From the NCBI GenBank assembly GCA_003136795.1, contig PLDP01000008.1:1-8038 (forward strand): a stretch of 8,038 nucleotides of DNA. The letters run 5' to 3'. The translations under genes were made by a program, and so were the position numbers. The notes under the pieces are model-generated. The model did no database searches. It saw nothing but the letters and a program-made list of their open reading frames with translations, and was not told the DNA's origin. Numbering within the stretch: position 1 is the stretch's first letter; every line of letters begins with the position of its first letter. This stretch comes from Actinomycetota bacterium (GTDB lineage Bacteria; Actinomycetota; Thermoleophilia; Gaiellales; Gaiellaceae). Shown piece by piece: positions 1 to 5,429 of the stretch.

Positions 1-18
1 TTCGATCCCAGGTGCGCC
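1..18 (+). repeat. Left copy of 18-bp terminal direct repeat (candidate att site)
   Basis: The bases ttcgatcccaggtgcgcc occur here and again, without mismatch and in the same orientation, at the last 18 bases of the window. The word has the anatomy of a tRNA 3' end: a TTCGATC T loop, CCAGG as the 3' half of the T stem, then the acceptor 3' strand. Integrases of the tyrosine recombinase family commonly use tRNA 3' ends as attachment sites and leave such a duplication on both sides of an element. The repeat is seen directly; its role as an att site is inference. The repeat may extend left of the window. Confidence 0.6.
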
Positions 19-20
19 CA
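1..20 (+). tRNA. Partial tRNA gene, 3' end only (T loop to discriminator base)
   Basis: Read as a tRNA, bases 1-7 are the T loop (TTCGATC), 8-12 the 3' half of the T stem (CCAGG), 13-19 the acceptor 3' strand (TGCGCCC) and base 20 the discriminator A. No CCA is encoded; CTC follows. The matching 5' acceptor strand would be GGGCGCA, and the rest of the gene would lie left of the window, so neither the isotype nor the existence of a full gene can be confirmed. If real, this is the intact copy and the right-hand repeat is the displaced fragment. Confidence 0.35.
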
Positions 21-281
21 CTCTCCTCCCTCACCAACCCGTTGTCAGAGCCGTCTTCGCGGGGGATTGGGTGGCGCGTGTCAGATGTGTGTCGGGTCCC
101 ACGCTCGGCCTTTGTTGCACCGACGAGAACGCCCACCTCGCAGCGCACCTGGTTACGGGGCTCTTCTTGTTCAGGTCGACGCGGCGCCGTAGCGTCGGCA
201 TCCCGTTTGTTCGAGTTGCTGAACGCCGGGTCGACTGGGCGATCTATCGTCACGAGCGAACGCGCTGGCCGGAAGCTGGCC
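19..281. other. Left flank without a convincing gene
   Basis: This stretch lies between the tRNA-like repeat and the stop codon of the histidine kinase. The plus-strand reading frames here run on into the antisense of the kinase gene and show no recognisable motif, so I treat them as chance frames. It contains one GC-rich inverted repeat (177-197) and one cgtgtcagat word (77-86) that recurs in the right flank (7894-7903). No promoter, integrase fragment or other RNA gene could be recognised. Confidence 0.5.
177..197 (-). terminator. Weak candidate hairpin terminator downstream of the operon
   Basis: A perfect 6-base inverted repeat (cgacgc 177-182, gcgtcg 192-197) encloses a 9-base GC-rich loop about 85 bases beyond the histidine kinase stop codon. 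No run of T follows on the minus strand, so it is not a classical Rho-independent terminator. GC-rich hairpins without a T tract may still act in high-GC bacteria. Confidence is low, as such inverted repeats arise often by chance in DNA of this composition. Confidence 0.2.
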
Positions 282-1652
282 TCATGCTCTCCCGGGCCGA
301 CCGCCAATCGGATTGGGCCTCGCAGCAGCAAGGTCAAGGGTGAAAACGCTGCCTCCTCCCGGCGCGTCGACAACGGCGGCGGTACCCCCGTGGGCGCTTG
401 CCGCTTGCCGGACGATCGCCAGTCCGAGCCCGGAGCCGCGCTTCGTGCGCCCAGCGGCGGCACGGTAGAAGCGGTCGAAGATTCGTGGCTGGTCCTCTGG
501 GGCAACGCCGGGACCACGGTCGCGGACAGAGAGGACACCGTCCTTCAGGTCGACCTCGATTGCCGCCTGCGGTGGGCTCCACTTGACGGCATTGTCGAGC
601 AGGTTGCCGACTGCGCGGGAGAGGTCGTTGGGGGCGCCGAAGATCTCGGTCGGCTCGAGCGACCGTAGAAACTCGTGGTCGGAGCGCCGGGCGGCGGTCG
701 CGATCGCCGCATCGACGATCTCATCCAGGCGAACGAGCTCCTTCTCGGGCGGTTGGGCGTCGCCTTGCGCGAGGGCGACCAGCTCGTCGATCAGCTGGGT
801 CATCTCCTTGAGCTCGGCGATGGCGGTCTCGAGGTAGCGGAGCCGCACGGCCGCGTCGAGGTCCGGATGGAGCTCGAGCGACTCCAGGCTCGCTCGGGCG
901 GTGGTCAGCGGCGTCCGTAGTTCGTGTGAGGCGTCGGCCACGAGCTGGCGCTGGGCGCTGCGTGACTGGTCGAGCGCGCGCAGCATGCTGTTGAACGAGC
1001 GGGCGAGCCGGCCGAGCTCGTCCGGGCGCGTCTCGTCGGTTCCGGCACTCAGATCGCCGGTCGCGGCGATGCGCTCGGCGGCGGCGGTGAGCCGGGCTAC
1101 CGGTCGGAGGGTGGCGCGGGACAAGAACCAACCCAAGACGGCGGTAGCAAGGATGGCACCGGCCGAGATGATGGAGAAGGCGAGCTTGATCCAGCCGAGT
1201 GCGTTGTCGACGTCGGTCAAGGGACGCGCGACCTCGACGGCGCCGCTCGCGACGGCGGCCGTGTAGATCCGCAGGTGCTTGCCGGAGACCGTCGCGTCGG
1301 AGTAGTTGGCCGTCCGCTGCCGCCGGGCTACCGCGATCGCGCGCTCGGCCGGCAGCACGATTTGTTCGCCGGGGATGAGTGTGACCTTGCCGTTGGGGCT
1401 GACGAACTGCACATACGAGTCGGGCTCGCCGAACTTGACGGGCGGGATCTTGAAACGTGCGGGAGGCGGAGCCGCAGGCGGCGGCTGGCTGCGAGAGACA
1501 GCGGCGATCGCGTGCGCACGCTCGCTCAGCGTGCGGTCGACCTGCCCTTCGAGCTGCTGACGAACGAGGGAGTAGGCGGTGATCAGCGCGGTGGCGATGC
1601 CGATCGAAAGCAAGGCGGCGGTTCCGAGCGCTGCACGGGTGCGCAGACTCAC
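282..1652 (-). CDS. Sensor histidine kinase, HAMP-containing, MprB-like
   Basis: Membrane sensor kinase of 456 aa that should autophosphorylate and pass phosphate to the response regulator encoded just before it. Visible order: transmembrane helix about 9-30; Pro-rich extracytoplasmic sensor region about 31-155; second helix about 156-177; HAMP linker about 178-231; dimerisation/phosphoacceptor helix with SHELRTPL, H243 being the phosphorylated histidine; then the ATPase domain with N box (N354 in LLDNAVKW), G1 box DRGPG (378-382), F box IFDRFYR and G2 box GSGLGLA (406-412). All catalytic boxes are intact. The start is GTG, in a 4-base GTGA overlap with the regulator stop, with a strong ribosome binding site GGAGGAGG at 1657-1664, so the pair is translationally coupled. 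Layout and N-terminus resemble mycobacterial MprB, an envelope-stress sensor. That likeness is from memory, and the signal sensed is unknown. Confidence 0.95.
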   Translation of the reverse strand: MSLRTRAALGTAALLSIGIATALITAYSLVRQQLEGQVDRTLSERAHAIAAVSRSQPPPAAPPPARFKIPPVKFGEPDSYVQFVSPNGKVTLIPGEQIVLPAERAIAVARRQRTANYSDATVSGKHLRIYTAAVASGAVEVARPLTDVDNALGWIKLAFSIISAGAILATAVLGWFLSRATLRPVARLTAAAERIAATGDLSAGTDETRPDELGRLARSFNSMLRALDQSRSAQRQLVADASHELRTPLTTARASLESLELHPDLDAAVRLRYLETAIAELKEMTQLIDELVALAQGDAQPPEKELVRLDEIVDAAIATAARRSDHEFLRSLEPTEIFGAPNDLSRAVGNLLDNAVKWSPPQAAIEVDLKDGVLSVRDRGPGVAPEDQPRIFDRFYRAAAGRTKRGSGLGLAIVRQAASAHGGTAAVVDAPGGGSVFTLDLAAARPNPIGGRPGRA

Positions 1653-2335
1653 GTCGCCTCCTCCGTGCGAAGGGCGTAGCCGATGCCACGGACGGTCTGG
1701 ATCAGGCGTGGCTCCCCTGCCAACTCGGTCTTTCGCCTCAGTGCACCGATGAAGACGTCCAACGAGTTCGACGCTCGCTCGACCTCGTGGCCCCAGACGG
1801 CGTCACGGATCGCTCCCCGCTCCAACGCACGACGTGGGTTGAGCAGGAAGAACTCGAGCAAAGCGAACTCGAGACCGGTGAGTGGTATGCGCCGATCGCC
1901 ACGGCGAGCGCACTGTTCCTCCGCGTCCAGCTCCAGGTCGTCATAGCTGAGCGTCGTTTCGTAGACCCCTCGGCGGCGCAGGAGGGCCCGCAGGCGGGCG
2001 AGCAGTTCCTTGACCGCAAACGGCTTGCCGAGATAGTCGTCGGCACCGGCCTCGAGGCCGGTCACGCGGTTGGTGACTTCGTGGCGCGCGGTCAGCATCA
2101 GGATGGCCACATCACTGCGTCGCCGGATCATCCGGCAGGCAGCCAGCCCGTCGAGGTTGGGCATCAGGACGTCGAGCACGACCAGGTCGAGGGGCGGGCG
2201 CCCCAGACCGAAGAAGGCGAGGGCTTCCACCCCGTCGGCGGCAGTTTCCACGCGATATCCCTCGAGCTCGAGCGTCCGCGCCACCGTCTCGCGGAGAGCG
2301 TCGTCGTCGTCGACGAGCAAGATCGTTGCGGGCAT
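1649..2335 (-). CDS. OmpR/PhoB-family response regulator
   Basis: Cytoplasmic transcription factor of 228 aa, partner of the following kinase. The receiver domain (about 4-118) shows the acidic cluster in ILLVDDDDAL, phosphoacceptor D55 in VVLDVLMP, T82 in LTAR and K104 in GKPF. A winged-helix DNA-binding domain follows (about 130-222), with the typical ending SNSLDVFIGALRRK and TVRGIGYAL. I chose the ATG at 2335 because the protein then begins directly with the first receiver strand (MPATILLVDD); GTGAGG lies 5 bases upstream, and the gap to the preceding stop is 13 bases. An upstream in-frame ATG at 2380 would add 15 residues and overlap the lipoprotein gene; it is less likely. Being in the transporter operon, it probably controls that operon, but no binding site can be assigned with confidence. 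Confidence 0.95.
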   Translation of the reverse strand: MPATILLVDDDDALRETVARTLELEGYRVETAADGVEALAFFGLGRPPLDLVVLDVLMPNLDGLAACRMIRRRSDVAILMLTARHEVTNRVTGLEAGADDYLGKPFAVKELLARLRALLRRRGVYETTLSYDDLELDAEEQCARRGDRRIPLTGLEFALLEFFLLNPRRALERGAIRDAVWGHEVERASNSLDVFIGALRRKTELAGEPRLIQTVRGIGYALRTEEAT

Positions 2336-2348
2336 CAACGCCTCACAA

Positions 2349-2864
2349 TCATCCTCCAGCCGTCGGCGCGTACTTGGCACACGCGGCCGACGCTTTCTTG
2401 AACGTCGCTTGGTTGTTTGTCTTCCCGAACGTCACGCCGTGACTTTTCAAGCAAGCGGTGTACTTGGCGAGGGCAGGGTTCGTCGTTGTCGACGACGGGC
2501 GTCCGCCGAAGCCGCGCTGGCCGGCGGGCAGCTTGCTCTGGCAGACGCTGAAGGCGCGGCGCTGGGCAGCCGAAAGCCCCGGTGCGCCGCCCTGTCCCGT
2601 CGGCGGCTGCCCGCTCGGGGGCTGACTGCCGGAAGGACGCTGGCCACCGGCCGGCGGCCGACCGCTACCGAAGCCGCCACGGAGCTTCACCCCGTGCTGG
2701 GCGAGGCAGCTTTGGAAGGCGGCGAGCCCGGCACGAGTAGCCGTCGTCGAGGTGGTCGAAGTGGTCGAACTTGTCGACTTGGCCGAGCCGCCACAGCCGG
2801 CCGCGGCGACGCAGAGGGCGGCCAGCCCGACCGCCAGCGGCCCAAACGCCCCGACCCTAACCAT
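2349..2864 (-). CDS. Putative lipoprotein with duplicated CLxxHGV motif
   Basis: A 171-aa exported protein of unknown function. The N-terminus is a short signal peptide ending in a lipobox-like AAGC (C24 would be lipidated), then a Ser/Thr linker (about 30-43). Two related units follow: FQSCLAQHGVKL (50-61) with a later FSVCQSKLPAG (105-115), and YTACLKSHGVTF (135-146) with a later ASAACAKYAPTAG. Each unit has one Cys in the CLxxHGV motif (C53, C138), a His-Gly-Val, and a second Cys (C108, C162); the first unit is split by a Gly/Pro/Gln-rich insert (about 62-98). Similar Cys-x-x-x-His-Gly-Val proteins are frequent hypothetical lipoproteins in Actinobacteria (recalled, not searched). The ATG overlaps the stop of the preceding gene by 8 bases and has GGAG 9 bases upstream. 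It could be a sensor, a metal or redox protein, or a transporter accessory; the sequence does not decide. Confidence 0.78.
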   Translation of the reverse strand: MVRVGAFGPLAVGLAALCVAAAGCGGSAKSTSSTTSTTSTTATRAGLAAFQSCLAQHGVKLRGGFGSGRPPAGGQRPSGSQPPSGQPPTGQGGAPGLSAAQRRAFSVCQSKLPAGQRGFGGRPSSTTTNPALAKYTACLKSHGVTFGKTNNQATFKKASAACAKYAPTAGG

Positions 2865-3378
2865 TGCTCGACGCTCCGATCGTGACTTGGCGAGCGCTGT
2901 AGCTGCCGTTCTTGTTCTTGGTACCGACGACGGTCACGCTGTCGCCGGGGTGGACGGACTTGACCGTTCCGGCAACGGTTTTCGAGACGCGCGAGGTCGC
3001 GCTGGTGTGGACGAGAACGGTGTTGCCGCTGGTGTCGGTCACATAGAGGGTCGAGCCCTTGATCAACGTGACTGTTCCGCTCGTGCCGCCGGCGGCGAAG
3101 CCCGCTGCCCCGAAGCCGGCGCCGGACGGAAAGCCCGAGCCAGACGCCGAGCCGCCGCCTGCGCCGGGGAAGCCGCTCGGGAAGCCCCTGGTCGAAGTTG
3201 CTGACGTTGAGCTGCCCCAGTGTTTCTGGGCCTCGACCCCGAGGATCGCGCCGGCGGCGATCGCCGCAGCCAGCGCCAGCGCAACGGTCAGCGCCGGCAG
3301 TTTCTTGCGCCGCCGTTTCACCAGCTCGGCGGCGAGTCCGTCGTGGAGTGTTGCCGCTTCTGAATGTGTCGCAGTCAT
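2857..3378 (-). CDS. Single-pass membrane protein, Gly/Phe-rich linker, DUF5666-like domain
   Basis: A 173-aa protein of unknown function. A cytoplasmic N-terminus carries a basic KRRRKK patch (21-26), followed by one hydrophobic helix (about 28-48), so the C-terminus should lie outside the membrane. Residues about 64-98 form a low-complexity segment rich in Gly, Phe, Pro, Ser and Ala with repeated GFP. Residues about 100-168 look like a small all-beta domain (GTVTLIKGSTLYVTDTSG, then VAGTVKSVHPGDSVTVVG and a final QVTIG strand). This resembles the bacterial DUF5666/OB-fold-like domain; the assignment rests on pattern only. A strong AGGAGA at 3387-3392 overlaps the permease stop, 8 bases before the ATG, and the gap between the genes is 12 bases. 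Its position between the transporter and the two-component genes suggests an envelope accessory or signal-coupling role, by inference. Confidence 0.82.
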   Translation of the reverse strand: MTATHSEAATLHDGLAAELVKRRRKKLPALTVALALAAAIAAGAILGVEAQKHWGSSTSATSTRGFPSGFPGAGGGSASGSGFPSGAGFGAAGFAAGGTSGTVTLIKGSTLYVTDTSGNTVLVHTSATSRVSKTVAGTVKSVHPGDSVTVVGTKNKNGSYSARQVTIGASSNG

Positions 3379-3390
3379 GGTGGGAATCTC

Positions 3391-4611
3391 CTACTCGTAG
3401 TGAAGGGCGTCGATGGGTCGCAGCGAGGCGGCGCGGTTGGCGGGATAGATGCCGAAGAAGAGACCGACGGCAACGCCGACACCGAGCGCGAGAGCGACCG
3501 AGTAGGCCTGGATCACCGGCTGGACGCCGACGATCTTGAACTGTCCGCCGACGAAGCCGGCGGCGACGCCGGCGATACCGCCGAGGACCGAGAGCAGCCC
3601 TGCCTCGGTCATGAACTGGCCGAGGACGTCCGCCTTCCGGGCGCCGATCGCTTTGCGGATCCCGATCTCACGGGTGCGCTCCGTGACGGACACCAGCATG
3701 ATGTTCATGACGCCGATTCCGCCGACGAACAGCGAGATTGCCGCGACCGCGGCCAACAGGACCGTGAACGTATGTGTGCTGGCGCTGGTTGTCTGCAAGA
3801 GCGACGCTTGATTGAGGACCGAGAACGCGGCAGAGCCGTCGCTGTTGGAGTGGTTCGGCGTCAGGATCGCCGTCGCCTCCGATTCGGCTGCGTCGACCGT
3901 GCCGGGCGAAGTTGCGACGACGAGGATCTGGTTGAGCTGGCCGCTGTGGCCGACGAGGAAATCTTGCGCCGTCGTCAGCGGCAGCAGAACGATGCTGTCT
4001 TGATCCTGGAAGCCGTTTGAGCCTTTCGACTTGAGCAGCCCTTCGACGGTGTAGTTGGCGCCGTTCAGCTTGATGGTCTGCCCAATCGGGTCGCTGCTCC
4101 CGAACAGGTCCTGCGAAATAGTTGTGCCGATGACGACGACTCGCGCGTGGCCCGTCACGTCGGCCGCGGTGATGAAGGTTCCCTCACTGATGTCGGCTTT
4201 GCGCGCCTCCTGGTAGGAGGGGGTGGTACCGGCGACGGTGTCCGGCGTCACGGTTGCGACGTCGCGGCTTGCCGTCACAGAGCTCGCGCTGACCACCGGG
4301 GTCGCCGACTTGATGTCCGGAGCGGCGGTCTTGTCCTGGAGCGCCTTGACGTCCTTGGTCGTCATGAACGTGAACCTGATCGAGCTCGAGGCGCGACGAC
4401 CGAAACCGCCCCCGCCCGCCTGAATCGTCAGCAGGTTGGTGCCGAGGCCCTCGATCTGCTTCTGGACAGCCGAGGCCGAGCCACGACCGACAGCGACCAG
4501 GATGATCACCGAGGCGACACCGATCGAAATGCCGAGCAGCGTCAAGAACGAACGCAGCCGGTTCGCGAGCACCCCGTGCACAGCCATCCGGACCGACTCG
4601 AAGATACTCAT
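3391..4611 (-). CDS. MacB/FtsX-type ABC transporter permease
   Basis: Inner-membrane subunit of 406 aa that pairs with the preceding ATPase. Topology fits the four-helix MacB family: helix 1 about 21-43 (LTLLGISIGVASVIILVAVG), a large extracytoplasmic domain about 45-278, then three C-terminal helices at about 280-306, 335-357 and 370-390. Family signatures are intact: VTERTREIGIRKAIGARK (309-326), the coupling segment facing the ATPase, and the terminal YPANRAASLRPIDALHYE. Such proteins are thought to work as mechanotransmitters that drive export from outside the membrane rather than as channels. A GGGGFGRR stretch (66-73) lies early in the outer domain. The ATG sits in a 4-base ATGA overlap with the ATPase stop and no strong ribosome binding site is seen, so translation is probably coupled. 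The substrate is unknown; antimicrobial peptides, siderophores, lipids or lipoproteins are handled by relatives. Confidence 0.95.
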   Translation of the reverse strand: MSIFESVRMAVHGVLANRLRSFLTLLGISIGVASVIILVAVGRGSASAVQKQIEGLGTNLLTIQAGGGGFGRRASSSIRFTFMTTKDVKALQDKTAAPDIKSATPVVSASSVTASRDVATVTPDTVAGTTPSYQEARKADISEGTFITAADVTGHARVVVIGTTISQDLFGSSDPIGQTIKLNGANYTVEGLLKSKGSNGFQDQDSIVLLPLTTAQDFLVGHSGQLNQILVVATSPGTVDAAESEATAILTPNHSNSDGSAAFSVLNQASLLQTTSASTHTFTVLLAAVAAISLFVGGIGVMNIMLVSVTERTREIGIRKAIGARKADVLGQFMTEAGLLSVLGGIAGVAAGFVGGQFKIVGVQPVIQAYSVALALGVGVAVGLFFGIYPANRAASLRPIDALHYE

Positions 4612-5429
4612 GTATGCGCGACCTGGAGATGCTCCGGAGACACTGACTCAGGCGCCGGCGGCGGCCCGGCAACAGGGGCTTGGCGCATGTCGGCGACGAT
4701 CTGGCCGTCGGCGACTTGGATCACCCGCTTGGCGTGAGCCGCGACGTCGGGCTCGTGCGTGATCATCACGATCGTCCGCCCGGCGGCGTTCAGCCGAAAG
4801 AAGATCTCCAGGACGTCGCGGGTCGAGGCCGTGTCAAGGTTCCCGGTCGGCTCGTCGGCGAGGATGATCGCCGGCTCGGTGACGATCGCCCGCGCGATCG
4901 CAGCACGTTGCTGCTGCCCGCCGGAGAGCTCCGACGGGACGTGGCTACCGCGGTTGCCGAGCCCGACCGCCTCGATCGCGGCCCGCGCCCGTTCGCGGCG
5001 CTCGGCCTTCGGGAGGCGCGCGTAGATCAACGGCAACTCGACGTTCCGCGCCACCGTGGTGCGCGGAATCAGGTTGAAGCTTTGAAAGATGAGCCCGATC
5101 TGACGATTGCGGATGTAGGAGAGCTCGTAGTCGTCGAGCGACCCGACGTCGATGCCGTCGAGCCAGTACGAGCCATGGGTCGGCTGGTCGAGGCAGCCGA
5201 TGATGTTCATCAGCGTCGACTTGCCGCTCCCGGAGCTGCCGATGATCGCCAGATAGTCGCCTAGCTCGAGCTTGAAGTCGACCTCCCGCAGGGCATGGAC
5301 AGCGATCTCCCCGACGCCGTAGATCTTCGAGACGCCCGTGAGCACCATCAACGGGTGCTCCGGGCTCGAGTCGGGCCCCGCCGAGGGGTCCGACTCGTCG
5401 GCTCCGGGCTCGAGAACCCGATCAGCCAC
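4608..5429 (-). CDS. MacB/LolD-type ABC transporter ATPase
   Basis: Cytoplasmic nucleotide-binding subunit powering the transporter. Counting from the GTG at 5429 (273 aa), all motifs are intact: Walker A GSSGSGKS (64-71), Q-loop Q116 in [10 protein letters not shown], signature LSGGQ (168-172), Walker B ending in D192-E193 (ILADEP), D-loop GNLD, and switch histidine H225 in MITH. The core from [13 protein letters not shown] onward matches the usual 220-250 aa of the family. The start is uncertain. GTG at 5429 overlaps the adaptor stop (GTGGCTGA), suggesting coupling. ATG at 5348 has GGAG 9 bases upstream and begins at the conserved core, giving 246 aa and leaving a 73-base gap. GTG codons at 5444, 5462 and 5474 would lie inside the adaptor gene's Gly-rich end. 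The residues before the ATG are Pro/Ser/Asp-rich and probably disordered. Confidence 0.96.
   Translation of the reverse strand: MADRVLEPGADESDPSAGPDSSPEHPLMVLTGVSKIYGVGEIAVHALREVDFKLELGDYLAIIGSSGSGKSTLMNIIGCLDQPTHGSYWLDGIDVGSLDDYELSYIRNRQIGLIFQSFNLIPRTTVARNVELPLIYARLPKAERRERARAAIEAVGLGNRGSHVPSELSGGQQQRAAIARAIVTEPAIILADEPTGNLDTASTRDVLEIFFRLNAAGRTIVMITHEPDVAAHAKRVIQVADGQIVADMRQAPVAGPPPAPESVSPEHLQVAHT

Noticed and set aside
12..668. Plus-strand open frame of 218 codons over the left flank and the histidine kinase 3' end
   Set aside because: More than half is antisense to the intact kinase ATPase domain, and composition is Arg/Ser/Pro-rich with no domain, typical of chance frames in high-GC DNA.
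721..1689. Minus-strand open frame of 322 codons in another frame of the kinase gene
   Set aside because: Arg/Ala/Pro-rich with no domain; it overlaps the kinase, whose full set of catalytic boxes shows it is the real gene.
3364..4020. Plus-strand open frame of 218 codons opposite the permease
   Set aside because: Asp/Arg/Glu-rich shadow of the conserved permease C-terminal region; no motif.
3391..5429. Lipoprotein-sorting LolCDE or cell-division FtsEX system
   Set aside because: The ATPase and permease share the superfamily, but the co-encoded MacA/HlyD-like adaptor and the single permease with MacB-type C-terminus favour a MacAB-type exporter; FtsE/FtsX would lack this adaptor.
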